From: Candidatus Rokuibacteriota bacterium
GTDB taxonomy: Bacteria; Methylomirabilota; Methylomirabilia; Rokubacteriales; CSP1-6
Direction: 5' to 3'
DNA length: 6,516 nucleotides
Assembly: GCA_016201645.1 (NCBI GenBank)
Contig: JACQCL010000001.1
Coordinates: 1 to 6,516 of the forward strand
A model generated the notes under the pieces. The model had not been told where the DNA came from and did not search any database. It worked only from the letters and a program-made list of their open reading frames with translations. This document shows, one piece after another, positions 1 to 6,213 of this stretch; the stretch's first letter is position 1, and every line of letters starts with the position of its first letter. The translations under genes were made by a program, and so were the position numbers.

Positions 1-56
1 CCGTAGAGGAAATAGGTCCAGGCGGCCTGCCTGAATTTCTCGTCTCGGGTCGCCAT
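1..56 (-). CDS. Start of a further gene (partial, unknown product)
   Basis: An ATG at 56-54 opens a frame that stays open to the window edge: MATRDEKFRQAAWTYFLYG (18 complete codons, then two bases). It starts 3 nt after the TAG of the radical SAM gene and has its own Shine-Dalgarno. A charged N-terminus followed by AAWTYFLYG suggests the run-up to a membrane segment, but too little is present to name a family. Confidence 0.6.
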   Translation of the reverse strand, partial: MATRDEKFRQAAWTYFLY

Positions 57-59
57 CGG

Positions 60-1391
60 CTACCCTCGTGGGCGGAAGCGGGCGCCCCACCTCTGGCGGA
101 CCTCCGCCAGCATCTCGGGGGTGATCCGCGAGCGCCCACTCGATCGCGCGTAGGCCTCCACCGCCTTCACAACCATGCCGCGGGCAAACGAAGGAATCGC
201 CTCGAGCCGGGCGCGGGCGGTCGCCTCCCACTGGAGTTCATAGGAGAGCTCGAGGCCGAAGGTCTGCTCGGCAGGCAGGTCAATCAGCGAGCCGCCGTGC
301 TGTCCTGGCTGGTAAGCGCAGGCGGGATCCTCGGCAAGGTAATCGCCGTAGGTCGCGTAGGCGCGGCACCGGCAACCGCCGCAGATCTTGGAGAACTCGC
401 AGGCCCCGCAGCGCCCGCCGAGCTTCGGCTCGCGGAGATCGTTGAAGACGCCGGCGGACTGCCAGAGATCGGCGAAGGAGCGCTCGCGGAGATTCCCGGC
501 GGACACGGGCATGTACGGGCAGGGCGTCACGTCGCCCTCGGGAGTGATCCGGCAGTAATATTTCCCGGCGGGGCACGAGCCGTGGGCGTAGTTCTTGAGG
601 AGGGGGGAAGTCGGGTCCAATTCCCAGATGATTCGCCTGAAGTGAGGCGCGCATTTTGCCCGTATGAGGAGCCCTGCCGCGCGCCCCGCGGCGACGCTCC
701 ATGGGTCCTCCTGAGCCTCGAACACTGACGGGCTGGCGCGCCCCCCGCCGTTTCCCACGCCCTGAACCTTCGCCAGATAGGTCAGGATCTTCTCGTACTG
801 CGGCGGCGTGATGTCAGTCAGGTTCTCGCCACGACCGGTCCGCACCAGAAAGAAGAAATTCAGAACTTTGGCACCGAGCTCCCCGGCCAGATCAACCATC
901 GCCGGGATCTCCTCCACGTTCCAGTCGGTGACCGACATGTGGAGGGAAAAGTCCAACCCTTCGGCGCTGAGCGCTTTCGTGGCACGCACCGCGCCCGCCC
1001 AGGCGCCGGGAAGGTGGCGGAACGCATCGTGCTTTTTGGCGTCGGTCGAATCGAGAGAGAGACTCGCCCCCTGGACTCCGTGCTCGCGGAGGAGGCGGGC
1101 CTGCTTGTCCCGGAGGAGCACTCCGTTCGTGCCGACCACCACGGTGAACCCCTTCTCGCTGCCGGCTGCCGCGAGCTCAAACAGGTCCTTTCGGAGAAAC
1201 GGCTCGCCGCCCGTGAGGATCAGGAAGACGTGGGGGTTGACCTGGGCGATCTCGTCCATCACCCGGCGGCACTCGTCGGTCCCGAGCTCGCCCGAGGCGT
1301 CGGCACCGGGGAACGCCGACATGTAGCAGTGGGCGCACTGCAAGTTGCAGCGCTGGGTCAGATTCCAGGAAACCGAATAGGCTTTGTACAC
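60..1391 (-). CDS. Radical SAM/SPASM protein, NirJ/AhbD-like, with C-terminal PCP_red domain
   Basis: A 443-residue cytoplasmic iron-sulfur enzyme expected to cleave S-adenosylmethionine to a 5'-deoxyadenosyl radical. The radical SAM core opens with C15-x3-C19-x2-C22 in WNLTQRCNLQCAHCY, followed by the SAM-binding GGEP (61-64). A SPASM-type auxiliary-cluster region has C273, C280, C291 and then C328-x2-C331-x5-C337-x2-C340, an extra C342, and C358; this can hold one or two further [4Fe-4S] clusters. Residues 387-438 (QWEATARARLEAIPSF onward, with ITPEML) form a PCP_red module. WN-x-T-x-RCNLxCxHCY and CGGCR recall NirJ and AhbD, which modify iron-porphyrin side chains during heme d1 or siroheme-dependent heme synthesis. 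No nir or ahb partner genes are visible, so a peptide-modifying role cannot be excluded. The start is GTG 1391 with only a weak AGAAG-type ribosome site, 5 nt past the upstream stop, so translation is probably coupled. Confidence 0.88.
   Translation of the reverse strand: MYKAYSVSWNLTQRCNLQCAHCYMSAFPGADASGELGTDECRRVMDEIAQVNPHVFLILTGGEPFLRKDLFELAAAGSEKGFTVVVGTNGVLLRDKQARLLREHGVQGASLSLDSTDAKKHDAFRHLPGAWAGAVRATKALSAEGLDFSLHMSVTDWNVEEIPAMVDLAGELGAKVLNFFFLVRTGRGENLTDITPPQYEKILTYLAKVQGVGNGGGRASPSVFEAQEDPWSVAAGRAAGLLIRAKCAPHFRRIIWELDPTSPLLKNYAHGSCPAGKYYCRITPEGDVTPCPYMPVSAGNLRERSFADLWQSAGVFNDLREPKLGGRCGACEFSKICGGCRCRAYATYGDYLAEDPACAYQPGQHGGSLIDLPAEQTFGLELSYELQWEATARARLEAIPSFARGMVVKAVEAYARSSGRSRITPEMLAEVRQRWGARFRPRG
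63..67 (-). promoter_or_regulatory. Shine-Dalgarno for the partial gene starting at 56
   Basis: GAGGG ends just before the TAG stop of the radical SAM gene and lies 6 nt upstream of ATG 56. This spacing is the main reason to accept the short edge fragment as a real gene start. Confidence 0.6.
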
Positions 1392-1396
1392 TATGG

Positions 1397-3301
1397 CTAC
1401 TTCTTCTGTTTGATGTAGCCGGCGATGACCTCGTTCATCGTCTGGCGCGCGTGACCGATTCCCTCCTCGGCGAGCCCGAGATCAATGGCTGTCGCCCTCT
1501 TCTCCCGGGCGACCTTTTCGATCTCCTCGCGGGTCATGTCGCGCATGAAGCCCGCTGGGACGCGATTGAGTCGGGCGGTCGCCTCCTGGGTCCACGCAAA
1601 CTCCCCGTCCTGCCCGTTGCCCCTGCTCTCGCCCGGCAGCTCGGCAGGCTCGAACTTGGTCTTCGCGATGAGAGTCTCCCAGCCGGCGCCGAGCTTCTCG
1701 CGCCCGACGGTCTCCTCGATCATCGGGAAGGCGAGCTCGCGGGTGATCACGGGGATCCGTTTCGAGCGCGCGTACTTTTCGATGCGGGCCTTCGCCCGGC
1801 GGCGCAGGTACGCGTCGGTGACCTCCCGGAGGCCGTCGCGGGCGTCAACCGCCCACTTGACGGTGATCCCGGGGAGCGGCTCCTCCTCCTCGACCCCGCC
1901 CTGCCCAGCGGCGATGGCCTCCACGGTGGCGCGGTCGATCAGCTGGAACTTGTCCGCCTCCGCCCTGCACACCGGGCACCTCACCACCGGGTTGGGCCCC
2001 TTGACGGTGTAGCCGCAGACCGAGCAGATCGCCGTCACGGCCTGGTTCTCAGCGCGGAGCTTCGCGACGGCCAGGTCTTCAGCGAGAATTTGCATCTTCT
2101 CGGCCATCCGGCTCGGCATGAAGATCGCCATGGCCTCGTCAATCACCTTCGAGGTGATGACCGTGTGGCCCTGCTCGACGGCGTAGCGCAAGAGCGCGGT
2201 GCGCGCCACACCCTTGACCTGAGGCGGCACCCGCTCCATCCGCGCCTCGGCCTCCTCGGTCCAGGAGATGATCTCTTCGGCCTTGACGTCGAGCGGCGGG
2301 TAGAACTTCCCGCCGGTGAGGAGCACGTTGCACGGGACCAGGCGCAGCAGGTTCTCGGTGTTCGATCCCAGGTCCGTCTCGTTCTCATCTGAGTGGACCC
2401 CGACACGCCCGAGGACGAGGAGCCAGGGCTTGGTGGTCCGGCAGTACTGAAGGACCTTCTCGAAGCACTTGCCGTCGAGGAGCGTAATGCCGAGATCCAC
2501 CCCGTCTTCGCGGGCGAGCTTCCGGCCGATCTCGAGGTGCGACTGGTAGATCTTGGCCAGGCCGGTGTCAATGATCTCCTCGTGGAGCTGCTCTTGTTCC
2601 TTGAAGCGGAAGATCTTGGAGGCTTTCTCGGTCAGCACCCCGACGATCCCGTTGAACATCGCGTAGTGGAGGTAAGGGTCATAGACGGCCACCGCTTCCA
2701 CCGGGCGGTTGAGCGCCTTGCCGAGCCCGATTCCCAGCTTCAGCCCGTTGAACGACTGAGGGCTCCCGTCCAGGCCGACCACGATAGCGCCCTCGTGGGA
2801 TGCCGCGCCATTCAGGCTCTTCACCACCAGGGTATCGGTCGTCACCTTCCGGACGAAGCGCTCCGTGACCGAACCGAGCTGGCTGTCCTTCACCGCCCCC
2901 ATCCCGAGGGCGCCCAGGATCACGAGGTCGTAGTCCGAGCTTCTCACATCCTCGATCAACACCTTGTAGTGCTTGCCGTCAATCATCTTCCGCTCGAACG
3001 ACAGGCCGGCCGTCTCCGCTTTTTGGGCCATCACCTCGAGGTAGGAGTCGGAGATGAGCTGGAGCCCCATGGCGATCAGGGAGTCGTGGATCTTCCGCTG
3101 CCGCTCGAGCTCGGTCTCGTCCTTGTACTCCTCGGGCAGCGTGTACTCCATCTGCTTGAACCGGTAATCGTGCAGCCGCGCGGCGTACACGTGGCAGCCG
3201 CTGAGCCGCGACCCGAACGGCTTCCCCAGCTCGATCGCCAGGTCAATGGCCCGGTTCGAGTAGTCGGAGTTGTCCACCGGAACGTAGATGTGCTTGAACA
3301 T
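1397..3301 (-). CDS. Tandem universal stress protein fused to a zinc ribbon and three PCP_red-like domains
   Basis: A 634-residue cytoplasmic protein, far longer than a plain universal stress protein (about 140-160, or 280-300 for tandem forms). UspA domain 1 (1-161) starts MFKHIYVPVDNSDYSNRA and has the ATP-binding pattern G130-x2-G133-x9-G143-S. UspA domain 2 (about 171-330) starts AIVVGLDGSPQS and has G298-x2-G301-x10-G312-S. Residues 426-445 hold CSVC and CPVC, a rubredoxin/zinc-ribbon knuckle pair. PCP_red-like modules, recognised by W-x3-A-x2-R(L/M)-x2-(I/V)P and a basic helix ending near an IT motif, lie at about 347-395, 483-531 (the most diverged) and 570-630. PCP_red is known from the end of protochlorophyllide reductase BchB/ChlB. 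No signal peptide is seen. It ends 5 nt before the radical SAM gene, which has the same module. Function is unknown; nucleotide-sensing with tetrapyrrole or redox-partner binding is inference. Confidence 0.87.
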   Translation of the reverse strand: MFKHIYVPVDNSDYSNRAIDLAIELGKPFGSRLSGCHVYAARLHDYRFKQMEYTLPEEYKDETELERQRKIHDSLIAMGLQLISDSYLEVMAQKAETAGLSFERKMIDGKHYKVLIEDVRSSDYDLVILGALGMGAVKDSQLGSVTERFVRKVTTDTLVVKSLNGAASHEGAIVVGLDGSPQSFNGLKLGIGLGKALNRPVEAVAVYDPYLHYAMFNGIVGVLTEKASKIFRFKEQEQLHEEIIDTGLAKIYQSHLEIGRKLAREDGVDLGITLLDGKCFEKVLQYCRTTKPWLLVLGRVGVHSDENETDLGSNTENLLRLVPCNVLLTGGKFYPPLDVKAEEIISWTEEAEARMERVPPQVKGVARTALLRYAVEQGHTVITSKVIDEAMAIFMPSRMAEKMQILAEDLAVAKLRAENQAVTAICSVCGYTVKGPNPVVRCPVCRAEADKFQLIDRATVEAIAAGQGGVEEEEPLPGITVKWAVDARDGLREVTDAYLRRRAKARIEKYARSKRIPVITRELAFPMIEETVGREKLGAGWETLIAKTKFEPAELPGESRGNGQDGEFAWTQEATARLNRVPAGFMRDMTREEIEKVAREKRATAIDLGLAEEGIGHARQTMNEVIAGYIKQKK

Positions 3302-3306
3302 TCCCG

Positions 3307-3311
3307 CCTCC
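3307..3311 (-). promoter_or_regulatory. Shine-Dalgarno for the stress-protein fusion start at 3301
   Basis: GGAGG lies 5 nt upstream of ATG 3301 and just after the TAA stop (3316-3314) of the cupredoxin gene. The strong site supports this start, which also matches the usual beginning of a UspA domain. Confidence 0.8.
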
Positions 3312-3313
3312 TC

Positions 3314-4132
3314 TTATTTCAGCTCGAAATCGACCGAAACCGACCCTCCACGAGGGACGGTCACTTCCCGCGTGACCCGCGATTCGTCGTAGATCGGCCG
3401 CCCATCCTTGTCAGACCCCTTCGGCAAGAACCCCTCGTGCCACATCGTGATCGTGTACTTCCCGGGGGGAATTCCATCGATCCTGAAGTTTCCCTTCTCG
3501 TCTGTCACCGCAAAGTAGGGGCTGTCATGCGCCACAATCCAGGCGAACATGTGGGTGTGGACGTCGCACAGCACCTTCACCACACCAGGCTGCTTGAGCC
3601 GTGATGTGACGTCCACGACCCGGCCCTTGAAGGACAGGGGCAAGTTGAAGATCGGCCGCGCGCCGAGAAAGCCATGGGCGTTGTGCTGGACCGGATCGGA
3701 GTTCCGGATCTTGGCAGGCGCGCCCACCATCACGGCGGACACGTGAGGCACGAAGAAACATCGCGCGTTGTCCAGGATCAGCTCCCCTTCGGCCTTCTTC
3801 CCCCTGCGCACGCCCTCGACGAGGATCACGCTCCCCCTGACACCCCTGTTGGGGTCCAGGACGAGGGCCTCGTTGGCGACGGACTGGCCGCAGACATCCT
3901 GGTTTTTCTTCACGGGTATGGGATCGAGCCTCGGCGGAACGCCGGTGAACTTCACGGAGCCCGTGAGGGTCCCCGGGTCGGGCACGGCCGCGATGTCGTA
4001 GGCCAAGCCCGCGTCCGGCATCCCCCACCCGGCGGCGAGCAACACGCTCAACACGAGCCCGATCAGAGCGCTCCGAGTCCGTCCTCTCTTCGGCACGCCA
4101 GGCAGTATAGGGATCGGGCGCGGAAACTTCAA
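3314..4132 (-). CDS. Exported plastocyanin-like (cupredoxin) protein with carboxypeptidase-regulatory-like region
   Basis: Probably a secreted blue-copper-type protein acting outside the cytoplasm, as an electron carrier or copper binder. The product is up to 272 residues. KRGRTR (15-20) followed by SALIGLVLSVLLAAGWG is a signal peptide, with likely cleavage near GLA-YD. Then come GTLTGSVKFTGVPP, C81 and C125 (a possible disulfide), NSDPVQHNAHG with H150 and H153, and VVKVLCDVHTHMFAW with C189, H192, H194 and M195. A His, then C-x2-H-x2-M, is the type 1 copper ligand pattern; many relatives have CxVHPWM here. Residues 206-235 (PYFAVTDEKGNFRIDGIPPGKYTITMWHEG, split across two strands) resemble a carboxypeptidase regulatory-like fold. 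The start is uncertain: TTG 4132 is the first possible codon after an in-frame TAG but has no Shine-Dalgarno, and GTG 4096 would give a more typical signal peptide. The redox partner is unknown. Confidence 0.82.
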   Translation of the reverse strand: MKFPRPIPILPGVPKRGRTRSALIGLVLSVLLAAGWGMPDAGLAYDIAAVPDPGTLTGSVKFTGVPPRLDPIPVKKNQDVCGQSVANEALVLDPNRGVRGSVILVEGVRRGKKAEGELILDNARCFFVPHVSAVMVGAPAKIRNSDPVQHNAHGFLGARPIFNLPLSFKGRVVDVTSRLKQPGVVKVLCDVHTHMFAWIVAHDSPYFAVTDEKGNFRIDGIPPGKYTITMWHEGFLPKGSDKDGRPIYDESRVTREVTVPRGGSVSVDFELK

Positions 4133-4141
4133 GCCGATTCG

Positions 4142-4807
4142 CTACTGCCGGACGAGGGTGAGGTCGGTCTCCAGTTGAATGTGGTTGGCGACCTTGAGGA
4201 AAAGGTATTGCGGGATCTGCATGCCGTGGTTCGTGAACGTCGTGTCGAACGTGGCCCGGACTCGAAGAACGTCCTCCGTGTAGCCGAAGCGCTTGTAGGT
4301 CTCGATCTCCTGGGGCGTGAGCCTGAGGTACGTGATGCGCGCGTCCACTACCCGCTCGACCGGCTTCCCCTTGATTGTCAGAACGCCGGTCACCTTGGCG
4401 GAAAGCTCCTTTCCGGGCTCGAGGGGCCCGGCGATCTCCACGCCCTTAACCTCGAAGACCGCGTAGCGGTTCGCCTCGTTGGCGGTGTCGAGGTACTCGG
4501 GTCCCTTCATGTCCGCATCCCGCTTGGCGACGCCTGAGTTCAGCGTGGTGAGATCTATCCGGATGATCCCCGTAGCGCCCTGAGGCTTCGCGAGATTCAC
4601 CGTCACCGCCCCGGTCACGCCGGGCCCCGCGGTGGTGCCGACGATGGTCTCGAGCTGCGCGTCGGTCTTGAAGGTCGCGCGCGAATAGTTGGAAAGCAGC
4701 TTGAAGGCGATGGGTTCGGCGGTCGCGGGGAGCGGGGGGAGTGCCACGCCCCCGAGGAAGAGGATTGTCGCGCTCATCAGCCGAATCGCCCTCGGAAACA
4801 TTCGCAT
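4142..4807 (-). CDS. Exported YceI-family protein (lipocalin-like fold)
   Basis: YceI proteins are secreted beta-barrel proteins. Characterised members bind isoprenoid quinones or polyisoprenoids in a hydrophobic pocket, and some are induced by base or osmotic stress. From ATG 4807 the product is 221 residues. Residues 1-30 form a signal peptide: basic MRMFPRAIR, hydrophobic LMSATILFLGGVALPPL, and a likely cleavage after ATA before EPI. The mature part shows YceI hallmarks: FKLLSNYSRATFKTDAQLETIVGTT, alternating strands, KRDADMKGPEYLDTANEANRYAVF (the family's R-x-x-H/D-M-x-x-x-x-F/Y-L-x-x region), a VTGVLTIKGKPVER strand pair and a conserved end. A longer frame from ATG 4849 is rejected, because it runs inside the upstream gene and lacks the signal-peptide start supported by a Shine-Dalgarno. 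The start is 10 nt past the selenoprotein stop, consistent with translational coupling. The ligand is unknown; a quinone or isoprenoid is inference from the family. Confidence 0.88.
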   Translation of the reverse strand: MRMFPRAIRLMSATILFLGGVALPPLPATAEPIAFKLLSNYSRATFKTDAQLETIVGTTAGPGVTGAVTVNLAKPQGATGIIRIDLTTLNSGVAKRDADMKGPEYLDTANEANRYAVFEVKGVEIAGPLEPGKELSAKVTGVLTIKGKPVERVVDARITYLRLTPQEIETYKRFGYTEDVLRVRATFDTTFTNHGMQIPQYLFLKVANHIQLETDLTLVRQ

Positions 4808-4813
4808 CGTTTT

Positions 4814-4819
4814 CACCTC
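4814..4819 (-). promoter_or_regulatory. Shine-Dalgarno deciding the YceI start at 4807
   Basis: GAGGTG sits 6 nt upstream of ATG 4807 and overlaps the TGA stop (4820-4818) of the selenoprotein gene. It selects 4807 over the in-frame ATG at 4849 and over the ATG two codons later at 4801. The overlap suggests coupled translation. Confidence 0.8.
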
Positions 4820-6188
4820 AGGCGGGTTGGCACACCTCGTGGTGATCATGACCGAAGATCTTCAGGAGCCGCTCGCCGTGACTCGGGTGGATCGAGAGCT
4901 GGCTCGACAGGAATTGGGAGTCGGCGCCCGAACGGATCGCCAGCGTCGCCAGCTGGATCAGCTCGGCGGCCGCGTAGGAGACCATCTGGACGCCGAGGAC
5001 TTTCTCGGTTGCCCCGTCGAAGACGAGCTTCAGGTATCCCGCGTCCTCCCCTGTGGCACGGCCGTTGGAGGCGCCGCGCATGTCGTGGGTGGCCACGTGG
5101 CACTTCACCCCGCGCCGGAGCGCCTCTCGGTGCGTGAGGCCCACGCGTCCAACCTCGGGCGTGGTGAAGATCGTCTGCGGCACAGCGGTGTAGTCGGCCC
5201 TCTCGACGTCACCCCGAAGCGCGTTCACAGCCGCCAGCTTTCCCTCGTAGGCGGCCGTCGGCGTCAACTGCTGGTTGCCGGCCGCATCCCCCGCCGCGTA
5301 AATGTGCGGGATCGAGGAGCGCAGATACGGGGTCACCTTGAGCCCCAGCCTGCCGAGGGCGAGACCCAAACGGTCGGCGCCGAGCCGCGTGGGGTTAAAG
5401 CGCCGCCCCATGGCAAGACACACCTGGGCCGACTCGATCGGGACCGTCGTCCCCTCAGTCCTCACGTGGGTGGTCACCGCGCCCGGCCGGCCCGAGAAAC
5501 GCTCCACGGTGCTCCCAAGATGAAAGATCACGCCTCTCTGCTCGAGGATTTTCCGGATGTAGGCGGCCACGTCGGTGTCCAGCGTCGGAAGAATCTCGAG
5601 ATCTTTGCCGACAACCGTCACGCGCGCTCCAAGGTCGGCGAAGGCCCCGGCCATCTCGAGCCCGATCACGCCGGCGCCGATCAGAGTCAGACGCTCGGGG
5701 AAGCGCGGAAGGAAGAGGACCTGGTCCGAGGTGATCGTGAGCTCCTTTCCCGGGAGCGGAGGGACCACCGGCTCAGAGCCGGCGGCGATGATGATCTTCT
5801 CACCCTGAACCTGCTGACCGTTGACCTCCAAGGTGTGCGGGTCCACGAAACGCGCCTCCGCGAGATGGACCTTCACCCCCAGCTTCTCGAATGCCTCCGG
5901 CGGGGGCTGGACCGCGCGCACCACCTCGTGCTGGCGGGAGACGACCGCGTCCCAATCAAGCGCCACTTCGCCGGTTCGCGTGCCGAAGACACCGGCGCTC
6001 TTGACCAGCTGATGGATCCGCCCAGACCTTACCAAGGTCTTCTTGGGAATTCACCCCCGGTTGATGCAGGCCCCGCCGAGCGGGCCCGGATCTACGAGCG
6101 CCACCTGCGCGCCCAGCTTGACGCTTTGCTTGAGGGCGTTGATCCCCGCGGCCCCGCCCCCGATCACGAGGAGGTCGTAGCGCTTCAT
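4818..6188 (-). CDS. Selenocysteine-containing FAD/NAD(P)-dependent disulfide oxidoreductase (dihydrolipoamide dehydrogenase/mercuric reductase-like), read through an in-frame TGA
   Basis: This is a cytoplasmic flavoenzyme of the class I pyridine nucleotide-disulfide oxidoreductases, which pass electrons between NAD(P)H, FAD and a redox pair in the protein. From ATG 6188 the product is 456 residues, normal for the family. Seen in order: FAD-binding GGGAAG (10-15); redox motif GGACINRG-U-IPKKTL with C41 and TGA-encoded residue 46; NAD(P)-binding GAGVIG (171-176); second FAD motif AAGD (298-301); C-terminal dimer domain with IHPSHGE, whose H434 and E439 match the family's His-Glu acid/base pair. 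The open frame downstream of the TGA starts at TTG 6035 and lacks the FAD site, so it cannot be the whole enzyme. Mercuric reductase is unlikely: there is no heavy-metal domain and no C-terminal Cys-Cys, only a lone C453. No 2-oxoacid dehydrogenase genes are nearby, so a housekeeping Lpd role is also doubtful. Substrate is unknown. Confidence 0.88.
6021..6047 (-). promoter_or_regulatory. Predicted bacterial SECIS element (selenocysteine insertion hairpin)
   Basis: Immediately 3' of the UGA the transcript has 5' arm AGACCUU (6040-6034), loop GGU (6033-6031) and 3' arm AAGGUCU (6030-6024), a perfect 7-bp stem. A lower CCC/GGG stem (6047-6045 with 6023-6021) can extend it, leaving an AAGA bulge on the 5' side. 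There are 17 nt between the UGA and the loop, close to the 18 nt I count in E. coli fdhF. The loop begins with G, the feature that SelB recognises in bacterial SECIS loops. No U-run follows, so it is not a terminator. Folding was done by eye only. Confidence 0.82.
6051..6053 (-). other. In-frame UGA, predicted selenocysteine codon (residue 46)
   Basis: The codon is TGA on the minus strand, in phase with ATG 6188 (45 codons upstream) and with the long downstream frame to 4818. The surrounding residues are C41-I-N-R-G-[TGA]-I-P-K-K-T-L. In the Lpd/MerA/glutathione reductase family this is C-x-N-x-G-C-x-P, so the TGA falls exactly on the second redox-active cysteine. Selenocysteine replacing a catalytic cysteine is the standard signature of a selenoprotein. 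A random nonsense mutation would hit this codon only about once in 450 positions. A TGC-to-TGA sequencing error is the main alternative, and the hairpin just downstream argues against it. Confidence 0.88.
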
Positions 6189-6194
6189 ATTCTT

Positions 6195-6199
6195 CCTCC
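6195..6199 (-). promoter_or_regulatory. Shine-Dalgarno for the selenoprotein start at 6188
   Basis: GGAGG lies 6 nt upstream of ATG 6188 (minus strand TGGAGGAAGAATATG). This strong site fixes translation upstream of the in-frame TGA. It shows that the N-terminal 45 codons are meant to be translated and are not intergenic DNA. Confidence 0.88.
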
Positions 6200-6213
6200 A
6201 GTCGCCCTCCGGG

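Noticed and set aside
1397..3301. Photosynthetic protochlorophyllide reductase subunit
   Set aside because: Only the small PCP_red module is shared; the nitrogenase-like catalytic part of BchB/ChlB is absent and the protein begins with universal stress domains.
4808..4849. Extended N-terminus of the YceI protein from ATG 4849
   Set aside because: It would lie within the upstream gene and put a hydrophilic stretch before the signal peptide; ATG 4807 has its own Shine-Dalgarno.
4818..6035. A 405-residue gene starting at TTG 6035 as the complete oxidoreductase
   Set aside because: It lacks the FAD-binding GGGAAG and the first redox cysteine, both of which are intact in the same frame just upstream. 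The TTG is inside the SECIS hairpin and has no proper Shine-Dalgarno.
6021..6047. Intrinsic terminator or attenuator
   Set aside because: The hairpin is inside conserved coding sequence and is not followed by a run of U.
6051..6188. Pseudogene caused by a nonsense mutation
   Set aside because: There is no other stop or frameshift across 456 codons, the stop falls precisely on a catalytic cysteine, and a SECIS-like hairpin follows at the right distance.
4818..6188. Mercuric reductase (merA) as a firm name
   Set aside because: There is no N-terminal heavy-metal domain, no C-terminal Cys-Cys pair and no other mer gene nearby.
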